Of a stretch of 64,000 bases of DNA, positions 1-12,459 are shown piece after piece. The notes below the pieces were generated by a model. That model did not search any database and was not told where the DNA came from. It saw only the letters and a list, made by a program, of their open reading frames with translations. Every line of letters begins with the position of its first letter. Position 1 is the stretch's first letter. Origin of the DNA: Hysterium pulicare CBS 123377 (lineage: Eukaryota > Ascomycota > Dothideomycetes > Hysteriales > Hysteriaceae); the NCBI GenBank assembly GCA_000467715.1, contig AJFK01000278.1, positions 1 through 64,000 on the forward strand. The letters run 5' to 3'. A program made the position numbers and the translations under genes.

Positions 1-418
1 GGATGAACGCACATGTGGTCCATTTCGATAAAGCTGTCTTCGGTACCGATGCGGATGCATACGTGCCAGAAAGATGGCTCCGAGATGGCGCGTCATACAT
101 AGAGAGATATATGTTACACGTAAGTAAATAATCATCACCAGTTCTTCGGCGAGCGACAGTTAATGTGAATGCCCCCACCAAAGTTTGGCGGAGGGACTAG
201 AGGATGCATTGGCAAAAGCGTCAGTATACGCAACAAAACTCGCGGAGCCTTCAACGCTGACAATGGCACAGATCTCTTTATGCGAAATATACAAGCTCAT
301 ACCTCAGGTACTTCGCTCGTATCATTTTGAGCTTGGCGATCCAAATGCGCCATGGGAGACCCGCTGCTTGTGGTTTTATAAGACTAGCAAAATCTACATC
401 CGAGTTCGGAGAAGATAA
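1..418 (+). CDS. Cytochrome P450, C-terminal part only (cut by window edge)
   Basis: This is the 3' end of a heme-thiolate monooxygenase. Three exons can be joined: <1-119, 184-219 and 272-418, with introns GTAAGT..AAG (120-183) and GTCAGT..CAG (220-271, branch-like CTGAC). The last 100 or so residues show the PERW region (DAYVPERWL), then the heme-ligand loop FGGGTRGCIGK with the axial cysteine, then the C-terminal helix and a short basic tail. The heme motif and the C-terminal helix lie in different frames of the genomic DNA, and only the second splice puts them together. The style resembles ER-bound fungal P450s of the pisatin demethylase-like kind, but the substrate cannot be told. The N-terminal anchor and I-helix lie outside the window. 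Confidence 0.9.
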
Positions 419-538
419 ATGGGCTGAAGTTGAAAAGGTTTAGATATTAAGTCTCTTAAAGAAAAGCGGTCGTTTCAGTTATGGCGGGGATGTGAACGGA
501 CGTGTGGCTCGAATGGTGATGGCCTATATTGCTCGGCC

Positions 539-1297
539 TCATATCTTCTTGATTTGCTTCCTTACTCTGCCGATCTGAATCTCTAAATTTCTCAAATCCT
601 TTGAAAGCACAACTAGCTGAGGAATCGGCCCTTCGATCGCGGAAACGAAACTACACTGTGCTGTGCGCAGAGCTGGCGGAACAAGAACTCCAAACCAACG
701 AATGGGGTCGATGTATTTGGATTTATTTGGGTCCGAAACATCATCGCTGCTCGAGGATTCCGGAACTTTAGTTTCGTTCACACCGCCCTTATTCGCTACA
801 GTTGAATCTTTTGGGGTCTTGTCCTTGGAAGGTTTAGACACCTTCACAGGAGTAGATGTAGCATCAACCGTTGTTATAGATAACCACTGCGCTGGGGTAT
901 CCACTGAAATTGTACTGCGTTAAATAAGTTTGGTTTCTGATACGGAGCAGTTTAGATATAATGAGTGCAACGTAAAGACGTACACCTTTCTTGAAGCTTG
1001 CATGCGCTCATCGTAGTAATCTTGCCCGAAGCGTGAACGAGATTGGTTGTTAAAATTAGCTTGCGCAAGAGAAAGATATCCCTACACGTAAATGAAGGAT
1101 TAACAAACTACTTCTAATTACGGAGCATGCTTTCTTACAGAAGACAGAGAAGACGAGAGCTGTTGCCGTGCTTTCTGGTAGAGGTCAAGAGTATTCAGAT
1201 ATTGTTCTAAAAGCTCATCCAACTGCTCAAGTAATGCATCTCGATCAGAGGCAGTATTCGCTGAGTCAATTTGCGAACTTGAGAGAACTTCCGCCAT
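539..1297 (-). CDS. VMA22: V-ATPase assembly factor VMA22 (CCDC115 family)
   Basis: CDS is complement(539..914, 984..1081, 1139..1297), 210 aa. Vma22-type proteins help assemble the V0 sector of the vacuolar H+-ATPase in the ER, with Vma12 and Vma21. The N-terminus (about residues 1-53) is a leucine-rich coiled coil. The middle exon carries the family-typical GYLSLAQANF and QDYYDERMQAS. The C-terminal part has the signature DPIRWFGVLVPPALR (about 150-170) followed by a second helix. Introns use GTAAGA and GTACGT donors, and phases agree. The ATG at 1297 was preferred over one at 1417 because the latter would run into the divergent SHY1 promoter; the extra 40 residues lack the family look. Confidence 0.88.
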
Positions 1298-1444
1298 CTT
1301 ATATACGATCGATCTAAAAGCCGGTGTTGGTGATAGAAGCCTGATGTTGCTCTCCAAAACTAAAAGCACTTGGACTTCCGACCGGAGTTTACCCGATGCG
1401 ATATCAACCGTCACCATGAATTTTGGTGGTGCAACCCAATAACC

Positions 1445-2526
1445 ATGAACAAGCCACAGCAGTTTCTACGACTGATTTCCAGGATATCTTCACACGATGC
1501 ACCAACACTGGCATTTCGAGCCAAGCGCACCCAGCTCTGTCCATCACAATGCCTCCGTCAACAAACCATCCGTCGAGGCTATCGACCACAGCCCGCCGAT
1601 GACCCAAACTTCATGTCTGTTTTAGACCGACCGTCGCCAGTCGTCCGAGTAGGACAAAAACATGGACCTGGCCTCATAGTTCTCGCCATTATACCCATCA
1701 CCGCGTTCTTACTAGGATCATGGCAGATACAACGTTTATATTGGAAAACTGATCTCATTGCTCGTTTCGAAGACCGCCTTATTCGGCCCCCGTTACCACT
1801 CCCCTTCAAAGTAGACCCTGATGCGATCCAGGAGTTTGATTATAGACGCGTGTACGCGACGGGGAAATACAGACATGATCAGGAAATGTTGATTGGGCCG
1901 CGGCTGCACGATGGAGAGAACGGATACATGGTCGTTACACCTTTGGAACGAGAGGACAAGAATGGGCGGAAGACTAAAATCCTAGTGTGTAGGGGATGGA
2001 TCAGTAAGGAGAAAGAGAGGCAGTGGAATAGGAAGGAGGGGCTTCCTCAGGGCGAAGTCACTGTCTCAGGGCTGCTGAGAGAGCCGTGGAAGAAGAATAT
2101 GTTCACGCCGGATAACAAGCCAGAGAAGGGTGCTTTCTATTTTCCGGATGTTAAAGAGATGGCCGAGTGGAGTGGGAGTCAACCTGTCTGGATAGAGGAG
2201 ACAATGGGTAAGTCAAGGCATAATGATCGTTTTCACATGATTCAATTGCTGACTGAAAGCTCATCAGAACCCGACCTACTCGTAGCCATGGACAGAGAGA
2301 AAAGGGGCATCCCCATAGGGAGACCAGCAGAGGTCAACCTCAGGAATAATCATACACAGTATATATTCACATGGTGCGCGCTTCATTGTTCTATGCACGT
2401 GCTCGTGTACTAACAGATGGCAGGTATGCACTGGCCGCATTCACCTCTGTCATGTTCTGGATGGTTGTGAAGAGACCTCCATCAGGCATACAGCGACGTG
2501 TGAGGCACTCAAAAGATTGGGCATAA
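1445..2526 (+). CDS. SHY1: SURF1/SHY1, cytochrome c oxidase assembly protein
   Basis: CDS is join(1445..2207, 2268..2373, 2424..2526), 323 aa. SURF1/Shy1 sits in the mitochondrial inner membrane and helps build complex IV, with a role in heme a insertion into Cox1. The first 50 or so residues are Arg/Ser-rich, like a mitochondrial presequence. TM1 (about residues 75-95) runs straight into GSWQIQRLYWK, the family signature. The intermembrane-space domain follows, with GRPAEVNLRNNH, and TM2 (WYALAAFTSVMFW) comes after the second intron. Length is usual for the family. The gene is divergent from VMA22 (147 bp between start codons) and convergent with CENP-T, whose stop is only 46 bp away, so the 3' UTRs probably overlap. 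Confidence 0.93.
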
Positions 2527-2572
2527 TTCATCTGCTCTGATCTGAGAACCTTTTCGCCTTCTATCCAATAAC

Positions 2573-4365
2573 TCATTCTTCTTGTATAGTCTCCATTCTC
2601 TTCCTCTTGGCCCCTTTCAATGTTTTCGGGGGAGCCATCCGAAGCTCCTGCAGAAGCTCTCTGGGAAGTAGCTTTTGCGCTAAAGAAAATGGTGTGGTGT
2701 TCGTGCTAAGCTGCCGTTGTCTGATTGAAGATGCGTCAGCACAGGCTCAAAGAGAGACCTCCAGTCTTACCAGACTGTATCAATAGTGTAACATACCTTT
2801 TCATAAGTGTAATAATATCTGAGTCCTCAATTGTCTTACGACCTGCATGGTCTGCATAACTAGCCAAATCTTCTCCGATTTGTTCGAAGAACCAATCTGT
2901 TGCTTGCATGATAGAGGCAAGGGTTTCCTTGCTGATCTTGCCATTACTGCCCTGCGATCGTGCAAATGCTGACGCAAGTTTCTTTACGACTGCTGGCGGG
3001 AAGGATGGGTACTCGAGACCGTGTCTAGAGATTCTTAATTCCTTTCGTTGTCTTCCCCTTGCTTTGGGCTTCAAAGGTTCCGCAGGCTGAGGCAAGAGAC
3101 TCCGGTCTATTGCTGAAGGTTCGTCCCGATATGCTTGAAGGTCTACCTCGATACTCCCTTCTGATTCGTAATCATCCATTTCATGTCCGCCCACAGCGGC
3201 ATCGTTGTCAGACACATCCTCAAAGCCTCCATCTTGCTCGTTGTCCTCATCTCCGGGCAGTGCTTCTCGTCGTGGTTGCTGAATCCGTTGTGGAATTGTA
3301 AACCTGAAAGTTGGCTCCTCGGTTTCGTCGTAATCTTCTCCAAATACGCCTAGATTCAGATCACTTGGGCGACTATCTCGGCGTCCCGTCAAAGCACGCA
3401 GCTCCGTAGTTGTCTCATCTAAAGCATCTTCAACATCATCGTCACCAAACAAAGCGGCATCCTGGTCAGCGGCAGGTCTTCGATTGATGAAGGTTCCGTC
3501 GATCTCATATTCTGATGCAGCGTCAATACCCAGCTCATTCAAGTCCGCAAATCTGTCGCTCATTCTGGTTGAAAACATTGCACGTGGATCCTCGCTCCGT
3601 GCTCGACGACCGAATTCCAATGATTGTATGGTGCCATTATCTACATCGTCTGGTAAATCAGGAAGGAGTGATTGCCGCGGTGGTGCCTCGTGGAAACTAT
3701 CATCGTCCACATCGTGAAGGGGCATTGAAAGTCGGGGGACAGCAGGGTCAGGTCCATCTTCGATGTCGTCGAGGGCTGCGTTTCGAGGCGTAGGTTGGGG
3801 AACTTGGGGTGACGGAAGGATTGGCTGAGACGTAGGTGCCAGGACTATGAAATCAGCATGTCGGTTTCCTGATGATATATAAAGATACCTAGCACTTACC
3901 TCTACTTAGTTGTCGCAGAAGATCCCGCGGTGTCTCCCTCTGAATCCTCCCACTCCTGCGGCGGTTCTGTCCAGGAGTCTTTCCAGCATTTGCACGTTCT
4001 CGTAAGGCTCTAATCGCATGTGGTGTGGTCGGCGCAGCTCGACGCGCGGGTATAGGTCGAGTGGCTGGTCCTCCCTTCGGTGTTCTAGCTGCTGTTCCTG
4101 GTGTCCTGATTGCTATGTTTGGGGTTCTGCTGCCGTGCCGACCTCCGGATGTGGGGCCTGCACTCGCTGCACGTCGAAAAGGAGTTGAAGGATTATTCCC
4201 CAGTACAGAAGCCAGCTGTCGTAGCTGAACAATATAAGTGATTGAATGATATGTCCACCCTAGATTACTTACATCAGAATATGGAGTCTCCACCTCTGGC
4301 TCTGCTTCGTGCGCATTGGAATTTCGAGGAGTTATCCGAGGTCTCTTGGGCCGTGATTCAGACAT
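2573..4365 (-). CDS. CENPT: CENP-T family kinetochore protein, C-terminal histone fold
   Basis: CDS is complement(2573..2720, 2797..3844, 3900..4224, 4273..4365), 537 aa. CENP-T binds CENP-W through a histone fold at centromeric DNA and recruits the Ndc80 complex through its N-terminus. The first 350 residues are acidic/low complexity with Arg-Thr-Pro repeats (TPGTAARTPKG). The histone fold (about residues 400-490) begins LEYPSFPPAVVKKLASAFA and ends DSDIITLMKRQRQ; the MKRQRQ join comes from splicing the last intron. The family-typical RELLQELR element follows near the C-terminus. Intron 1 (4225-4272) is 48 bp with no stop in frame, so retaining it would still read through; I treat it as spliced because it has GTAAGT and TTCAG. 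Confidence 0.9.
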
Positions 4366-4573
4366 GATTGACTAGGGAGTATAAAAATGTAGAAATACTC
4401 GTAATGCGACAGTTTTCCAGGTGGTGCGTTGGTTCGCGGATGGTGTTGACATGACGAGCGGTTCATGACAGAAGACGCGTCAAATAAGGTTATCGATAAG
4501 ACCTTGGCATCAAAAAATATACGTACTAAACTTTCACCAAAATCTTAGACTTACACTCCACATACAACCCAAA

Positions 4574-5556
4574 ATGTCCGACACTGAAGCTGAGGGAGGC
4601 ATTCCTTTAATTGAGTCTGATGTGGGCTCTCACATTGCAGAAGAGTCCTCTAAAAAACGGAAAAGAGTCGAAGAACCAGAATCGAAAAAGGAAAGGAAGA
4701 AAGCCAAGAGAAAGAAGCAGAAACAAAAGTTGAAAGCCATCAATAACGAGGATCTTGACGAAGACCTTGGCATTAATCTGGCTTTTGCACGTATGGACAG
4801 CCAGTTACTCGCAGACTACGTCAATCAAAGGACCAGACATTACGGAAAAGACTTAAACAGTGTTGAACTTGACGACAGGTTCATTCCAGGTAAATCCAGG
4901 ATAGTGCGAATTCGGTCCTTGCCATCTAACTGTTTGTACAGCGCGATCCATATCAGATACCACCAGCTGGGGAAAACCTCGGGTACTAGATAATCTTGCA
5001 AGCTTCCTGAAGCAGTTCAGCGGTAAAATGGAGCCGACACCCAAGAAACCAACCGGCGCACCCCACAGCCTTATCATCACTGCATCTGGCATCAGAGCTG
5101 CAGATGCTTTCCGAGCTCTGAGAACTGGTTTGCCAAAGGAGGGTATCAAGAACCCTAACATTGCTAAGCTGTTCGCAAAACATATCAAGCTGGCAGAGTC
5201 CATTGAGCAATGCTCTAGCTACAAGTAAGCTTGCTACGTATCCAATAAGTCAATTGTGTACTAAAGTTCCCTGTAGAATGGATATTGGTGTTGGGACTCC
5301 TCAGCGGATCTCAGAACTTCTCGATCACAGTAGGCAAGAGTGCTGTTCTCCCATGAACTGTTCGCTAACCTCAACAGATGCTCTATCTACCGCGAACTTG
5401 AAGCGGATTATAGTGGACGTTTCATACATCGACCAGAAAAAGCGTGGCGTTCTCGACATGAAGGAGTTGCACGAGGCACTAATTCAGCTACTTCTCAGAA
5501 AGGAGTTTACGGACGACGACAATAAAGGGAAGAGTGGCCTTCTGCTTTTCTTCTAA
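4574..5556 (+). CDS. CMS1: CMS1-like protein of the 90S pre-ribosome
   Basis: CDS is join(4574..4889, 4942..5224, 5277..5329, 5378..5556), 276 aa. Cms1 is found in the 90S pre-ribosome and has a DEAD-helicase-like RecA fold. The N-terminal 60 residues are acidic and then strongly Lys/Arg-rich, fitting a nucleolar localisation signal. Helicase-like landmarks follow: HSLIITASGIRAAD (motif Ia-like), IGVGTPQRISELLD (TPxR-like) and RIIVDVSYIDQKKRGVLD. These match the Cms1 family rather than a true helicase, since no P-loop is seen. The last intron (5330-5377) is 48 bp and frame-neutral. Divergent from CENP-T with about 210 bp between starts. Confidence 0.88.
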
Positions 5557-6135
5557 AGCGAATTGCAACCTTGTTATGCATAGCGCGGTGCATCTCAGGA
5601 AAAGTACATGGGATGAGGTCGGTATTCCTAAATGCTTTCATATTACTGCGGTATTAAACATTCCTTACCGCATGGCCATTTCCATACCTTGTGATTTTAG
5701 ATGTGGAGTCTGACCCGTTTGCAGGCTTAGATAGAATACGGATGTGTCTCGGTGAAAGCTACTCTGTGGAGTTCACAATCAACCAACGGAGTAATCCCAA
5801 TGTTGTTTGATGACTTGTGCAATCAACATAGCTCAAGAACTGTGCCAGTCATGCACAGAGCACTCCACGCCAAATTTAGTCTCGCAAGCACGGCTTGAGA
5901 CTTGCTTGGTGCGAATCGTCAACTTCTCGCCGGAATCTGAACGTCACAAGGTAAAGCCAACGCCAGACGCATGACAATCAAGCCCGGAACTGCTGGTATA
6001 TTATAGCAGGTGCTAACGGCCCTTTTTCGACTGCACGTTCCTGACGGCTAGTGCCGGTTGGATGCTGTATTCTCGAACCCATATCGTGAATGGAAGGTGA
6101 TTGTATTGAGGCAAACCTGGTGACCCTAAATACAA
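5557..6135. other. Intergenic gap between CMS1 and the 6.4 kb small gene
   Basis: About 580 bp with no gene I can support. Open frames are short and unsupported. It holds the CMS1 3' flank and the distal promoter of the next gene. Confidence 0.5.
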
Positions 6136-6144
6136 ACTTATATA
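6136..6144 (+). promoter_or_regulatory. TATA-like element upstream of the small membrane/secreted ORF
   Basis: The bases CTTATATAA lie about 220 bp upstream of the preferred start at 6364, and directly upstream of an alternative ATG at 6145. A long CT/CA-rich leader follows, as is common for strongly expressed fungal genes. Assignment is by sequence look only. Confidence 0.35.
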
Positions 6145-6363
6145 ATGATCATATACTTTCACCACTTCTTCACAGAATATCCTCAAAATCAACTTTCAAG
6201 TCGCTTTTCCAAAATAACTCAGAATATACAAAATCTTTTTGACAAGCTATACCTCAACAACGGAAACCACTATACATCAACTTCTACGGACGTCCAAGAC
6301 TGCGAATTGCAAGACCACTCTCAACGTCAATCTTCTTCGACCGACTCCCAACACTCTTGCAAT

Positions 6364-6660
6364 ATGTTGTGCGGCAGGACTGTCACTATTCTTCTCCTCG
6401 CCTTGTTCCTCTTGATCACCCTCGCCATTGCTATACCACGTCATAGGGCTCACAGGCATAAGCACATCCATCAACTACGAGAGCTGTCAGAAGGAGGCCA
6501 GTCTGCGACGAGTCCTTCCAACATGTCAGCTCCTACCGTTCCGACCATGATACAGCTTCACGACTACGGGACACACCGACACCCACTCCAGCCAGGAGAA
6601 GAAAATATCAACGATGTAGCAAGGAGGCAAGTTCTCGGGCTCCGGGAACGGGAGTTCTAG
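6364..6660 (+). CDS. Small hypothetical protein with N-terminal signal/anchor
   Basis: A 98-aa reading frame whose first 25 residues are a strong hydrophobic stretch (LLLALFLLITLAIAIP) after MLCGRTVT, read as a signal peptide or single membrane anchor. A His/Arg-rich segment (RHRAHRHKHIHQ) follows, then a polar tail with no cysteine. I do not recognise the family. The same frame is open back to an ATG at 6145, giving 171 aa, but that extra part is Gln/Asn/Ser-rich and reads like a leader. No intron needed. It could be a small secreted protein, or a chance ORF downstream of a TATA element. Confidence 0.4.
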   Translation: MLCGRTVTILLLALFLLITLAIAIPRHRAHRHKHIHQLRELSEGGQSATSPSNMSAPTVPTMIQLHDYGTHRHPLQPGEENINDVARRQVLGLREREF

Positions 6661-7604
6661 CAGGACTAAGTGGTCATGTACAAGAATATTGGAATGCGAG
6701 AGCTAATGAGTGGCCGGTCCTTGGTCATGCGTATCCAGAAAGTGATACCGGAAAGGAAAACGAGAAAGGCAGGCTACAGAACCGATGTTAAAGGAACAAT
6801 AGACCATCACGAACGAGCGATCTCAATGAAATGGAGATGTCTTGCATAAATTAATGTTTACCTGGAATACCAATCATCGTATGCGGAGCCGTGATGTTTG
6901 CCCTGCGGGGAGAGTAGACTGTCATGCTCGACGGAACGGGCCTTTGAAATGCCTTGCAGACGTTCTTTCCTTGTATTATGCAGACACAGGCGGAGTTGAT
7001 GTAGCAAGCATCGTGCCAAACCCGTACATGGGCGTCCGGGTCGTGATTGATGGGGTTTCGCAAAAGGCAGCAGCAGAGGAGAAAACTAAGCTCTCGGACG
7101 GCCTCTGTTGGATGGCCTTTGTTGGGTGGCCTACAGAGCCAGCCCTACCTATCAAGGACTTTGGCGGGCATATTTATTGTGTGTATGCTGTCGATATGCA
7201 GTCGGCGGTGTGATTTGAGCGGTGAATGGCCCGTTGCACGGCTTGGCTACCAAGCTGTATCAAGCCATGCTCCATGACCCCTGCCTGCCTCAAGACGGTT
7301 TCAACGGAGCCCATACCGCGCGCCTTCTACCAGCCCAGCGATCCTCCTCCAACTATCAACCCATCCCACGAGAAGCTGCGCCGAGCGCTATCGCAACAAT
7401 CTTTGCCTGCACCGCTCTCGTTGATTGTTGGCGTAGAGAGAGATTCTTCCGCCGTCACCCCCAGCCCAAAAGCCCCTCGGTGCGCTCCAAGTCCAAGCTT
7501 CGGTTGTACCGCCTCACGACTTCTCCCGCCGAAGTGATAAACGCCCCCTTCTTCACACGAGTTAACTACCTACTCCTACCCATCTATAACAAGTAATCGT
7601 ATTT
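6661..7604. other. Upstream region of RAC1
   Basis: About 0.95 kb with only short, unconvincing open frames on both strands. Its 3' part, rich in C and T (about 7320-7600), probably carries the RAC1 promoter and transcription start. Confidence 0.45.
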
Positions 7605-7669
7605 GTAAGTCGTCTTTCTACCGGTGTCTCGCCTGCATGAGCATATCTGACGCTGTTCCTGGAATGCAG
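7605..7669 (+). other. Probable intron in the RAC1 5' UTR
   Basis: GTAAGT at 7605 and a TCTGAC branch-like element before ATGCAG ending at 7669 define a 65-bp intron about 110 bp upstream of the RAC1 start. Size and signals match coding introns of the window. No transcript evidence is available here. Confidence 0.5.
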
Positions 7670-7776
7670 ATTATCTGCCTGCTCTCCGCCGCTTTCCCTG
7701 CGCCTCCGTTTGTGCACCAGTCCGAAAATAATAGTCCGAGGCTCTTTTCGAAGCTCATAACGAGCGGCAGATCGCA

Positions 7777-8650
<874 letters not shown>

Positions 8651-9377
8651 AAAGAGAGACAAGCAAACGGGGTAGCAGCGAGTGGCGGTTGGTGTAACAG
8701 GACGCATACGTGGAGCTTGAATACCTTTTGGTGTTTCTGTTCATTCGGACGGCGTTTTCATGGGGGATTGGAGAATCCGCATCGAGAAGCGGACATCTAG
8801 TCAAAGAGCGGTATTAGACTGGAATAACGCGTAGCCCATCACGACATGGATTTGCATCGCGCGAACGCTACGAACGGGGTCGAGCGTACGTCTCCAGTGG
8901 ATACGGGCTTGACATTGCACACAATATTCATTCAACTTTCAGCGTGGTTTAAGCATTGGACAGACAGCATCTTCTTCCCTCAAATGATTGTAGATAGTGT
9001 GGAGCAATTGTTCAGGTGGTTTACTTTGCTTTACTTCGGAGCCTCAAGCAAGGCGGCATGGTTGTAACGGCTGGATAAGTGCTCTACGGCTTTGGACTTT
9101 AGTTAGATAGATCTTTTGCATTCGAGATACTACAATTCACATTTAAGCTCTACAACGGACCCCTCTCCGTGCCTGCAGATGGTTAGATTGCACGGCGTTC
9201 AGCGGATCGAGGGTGTTACTGTGTATCACGCCGAGATGATTCACAGATCTACCTAGGTAGTTTCAGCCCTACGGAACAGATGCGCACTAAAGTAAGTAAG
9301 ACAAGGATTCCCAGACAACAGCCCAAGCTGCCCCACGACAACTCCAGCGCTCCATTTCAGCTTCAACACCCGCCGCC
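8651..9377. other. Intergenic gap between RAC1 and the UBX gene
   Basis: About 730 bp containing the RAC1 3' flank and UBX promoter. One 73-aa open frame (8846-9067, plus) has no family look and is not called. Confidence 0.45.
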
Positions 9378-11062
9378 ATGTTCCACCAGGGCAGCCTGCA
9401 GAGTGGTATCGCTCTTGCAATCCAACAGCAGAAGTTGGTTGCATGTTTTGTTCGAGGTAACGACGTGTGCAATCCCACTCCGAGACCTACAAACTGACCG
9501 CATCTGGGTCTTAGACGACAGCCCACAAAGCTCAACCTGGGAAAACGACTGGCTTCAGACCGACGAGGTAGGTCATATACTCCGCTAGCATCCGCAACTT
9601 CATCCTGATTAAGTGTAGCTATCCGCTCTTCTTTCCACTACCGCTGTGCTGTTACGACTAGAAGCTGGGTCGACTGAAGCTGGATTCCTCGCTGCTTTCT
9701 GCCCCATATCAAACGTCCCTACGCTAGTCGTAATACAGTATGTTGTGGACTCCAATGTCAGCATCTACTTTACTCATACGCTCATGGTAGTAATGGACAA
9801 CTCCGCGAACATCTCATTAGTGGTGTTAGCCGAGAAGAGTTCGTAAGCCGATTACGAGAAGTTCTCGAGGGCGATGATGGCGCAAGGACAGAGCATACCT
9901 CGAATCCTACAGCTACCGCTGTATCTACAAGTCCTGCTAACGTGAGCGAGTCACCGAATCTATCTACTACACATGCTTCTTCAACGCCCACCACTCCGCG
10001 AGCACCTCCTACATCTCACTCTACAACAACTCGAAGTGCGCCTCTTAATCATCCAAGGCATGCCAATGCCGATAATACCTCCGAGAATGACATAGAAAAG
10101 GCAGCGCGGATCTCAAAAGCTAAAGGCAAGCAAAAGGTCGTTGAGCCCGACCTGAAAGCGGAAACACAGGCCAAACAGTTAAGCGCTGCAGCAGAAGCGC
10201 GAAAGAAGAAGCGGGAACACCAGGAGGAACTGGCGCGAATACAAGCACGCATAGAAGCGGACAGACAGGAGCGCAAGGCACAAGCGGAGGCCAGGAAAGC
10301 TGAACGACAGCGGACGCAGCAAGAAGGATCCGAACAGCCTGCTCACGTTACCAACATCAGCAAGACAGGCAAAACTTCACAAGATGTACACCTAAATGTC
10401 CGGCTGTTTGACGGCATGAATATCCGCAGAATTTTCCCTCGTGACTCGACTCTACAGAACGACGTTCGGCCTTGGATAGACGAGGAAGTGAAAGCCAATG
10501 TAGAGTCTCCCTCCCAACGACTGCCACCATATACTTTCAAGCAAATTCTCGCGCCACTACCCAGCCGGAATCTATCCGCATCCGACGAAGCCGCACCTTT
10601 AGGAGATATCGATCTTGCCCCAAGTGCCACGCTCGTGCTACAGCCCATTCAAGGCTATACTGAAGCCTACTCTAGTTCTGGTGGAGGGGTCTTGGGTAGT
10701 TTGTACGGTGGAGTAACCGGTGTTGTTGGAGGTGCGTTGGGCCTTGTTGGCAGCGGTGTTGGAATGGTAGGAAGTGCATTAGGTTCTCTCACCGGATACG
10801 GCACGCAAGAGGCCCAACAAGAAGCAAATCAGGGCCAGGGTAGATCACTGCAGTCAACATCAGAGACTCCGACGGGGTCTAATATCAGGGTAAGAACATT
10901 AGCAGATCAGCGGGTGATGGACCAGGGCACAAATCCTAGAGACCGACAGTTCTATAACGGGAACCAGGTAAGTGGGAATTTAGTGGATTGTCTATTGTTG
11001 AAGACGAGCTAATGGCTCTATAGCTTAATTTTGAGCCCAATGAAGATAACGATAAGAAATGA
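9378..11062 (+). CDS. UBX-domain protein, UBXN4-like architecture
   Basis: CDS is join(9378..9456, 9515..9567, 9619..9737, 9791..10967, 11024..11062), 488 aa. UBX proteins are cofactors of Cdc48/p97. An N-terminal thioredoxin-like/UAS-type segment (about 1-110) starts with FHQGSLQSGIALAIQQQK. A Ser/Thr-rich linker and a long charged coiled coil (about 165-255, KKKREHQEELARIQ) follow. The UBX domain is at about 280-370 (VHLNVRLFDGMNIRRIF to SATLVLQPIQGY). Directly after it is a Gly-rich hydrophobic stretch (about 380-420) that may bind or enter a membrane. This order resembles the ER protein UBXN4/erasin. Five exons, consistent phases. Confidence 0.88.
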
Positions 11063-11826
11063 TCTTCCGGATTGAGGCTACCGGGGATTGTGTTTGTCAG
11101 AAGCCTTTGAATTGGACCTATTATCACCTACTTCATATCAGAGAGCTTACAAAATGACTAATCAGGTGCTCTCTTGCAGCTATAAGCTTACTTCGTGACC
11201 TGTCGCGGAGCTCACACGGCCTCGGCTTACTACACCAACCTCCATATGGAGATGGACGCGCAGTGTTGGGAGCCGATTTGAAAACTTTGGATTCTTAGTT
11301 TCAGGTCTTCAGTTCTCATCAAATATAAACTATAGTTTCATGCTCATGGATATTTCAGCAGTTCTCCAAAACTTACAAGATTAAAGCCTTCTATCTTCCT
11401 ACTCAATTCCAAATCCCCGACTTCTCCGAGACACAACTCCACTGTTCCTCAAAACTCGACTGGACTAGGTAGAAGTCTAACTTATCGAACGAAGCTCGTT
11501 CGTCACCTAGGATATTTACCAAAGCACACTTATTAATTACCTCATCCGTGCCCTAACCAGCATTCTATCCCAGAAACCCATTTAGCTGTTTACTGAAGAA
11601 CTCTAATTTTTCTCATGATCCCCCTCCCTCCTTACTCTCCCCAACATTTCTCCCACACTAACGTCATTTGTGGGGAGGAGGGAGTAAGGAGTGGACTACA
11701 GGACATTTGGCAAAGAGTGGGGCAATAGAGGAAGCTATTTTTGGAGGAAGGTACTTTCTAGTTAGAGGGAGAAGGATGAAGTAAGCGTCTTTTGTCACAG
11801 GTTCACGCAGATGGAAAATTAAGAAA
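11063..11826. other. Intergenic gap after the UBX gene
   Basis: About 760 bp with no gene seen. It holds a pair of 10-bp inverted arms (CTCCTTACTC at 11628-11637 and its complement at 11682-11691) in a C-rich then G-rich tract. Confidence 0.4.
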
Positions 11827-12141
11827 CTAGAAAGAGATGGCCTTACGAATGGGAATATCTTTTCGGGAACAGATCGCTAGAGCTACTAGCTCCTCGAGCA
11901 ACTGAGCGTACTCTTGTGAAGGAATTGATACCTCTCGCTCTTTAGAAGAAGTCTGACAATGCCTGGAATAAAAGACAGGGTGGACGGGATACAGAGTCAG
12001 ATAGTTCAAAGAGCGCCGAGGAAACTTTCGGCAAGAAGAATCTTTTTTGGTCCCATAGCTCTGGAGACACTTAGCAACTGTCTCGTCGCTCATATGAGTA
12101 GGCATGTCAGTTTCCAACCCAGAGTTCACCCCGAAAGCCAA
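11827..12141 (-). CDS. Weak hypothetical ORF, 104 aa
   Basis: An uninterrupted frame starting at an ATG in fair context (AAAGCATGGC). The product has scattered Cys/Ser/Lys, no hydrophobic segment and no recognised domain. A splice-like GTATCA follows the first 70 or so residues, so a longer spliced form is possible. I do not recognise it and it may not be a gene. Confidence 0.2.
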   Translation of the reverse strand: MAFGVNSGLETDMPTHMSDETVAKCLQSYGTKKDSSCRKFPRRSLNYLTLYPVHPVFYSRHCQTSSKEREVSIPSQEYAQLLEELVALAICSRKDIPIRKAISF

Positions 12142-12459
12142 TGCTTTTTATCTTCGTCTCAGAGTCGTTCTACACACACGGAGAAATTAGCTGAACCTTG
12201 AAACAGAGACGTAACTCATGCTTCGAGGGTTGGCAAGGAATTTCTGAACTTGGAACGGCGAAGTGGTGATGCTATTTTCTCTCTTAATTTACATTTGCAG
12301 CCACCAGCTTCTTTTCAAGACTCCATTGCGCAAATAATGCAAGATGCAGATGCTCGCCCTTCAATGCCTCAGACTCCATCTCGTTTCCCCCTCTCTTTCA
12401 CAAATGTCATATATCACACACCCCCTAATCACCCCATCACCATCCCTAAAATTGCTGCT

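Noticed and set aside
1417-1417. Upstream ATG as start of VMA22
   Set aside because: Would extend into the SHY1 promoter and leader; the extra residues do not resemble the family N-terminus.
7222-7596. Two overlapping open frames upstream of RAC1
   Set aside because: Composition like untranslated CT-rich leader, no domain, and a likely RAC1 5' UTR intron follows directly.
11628-11691. 10-bp inverted arms as a possible terminator or MITE end
   Set aside because: Short arms in C-rich/G-rich simple tracts with a 44-nt loop; likely by chance.
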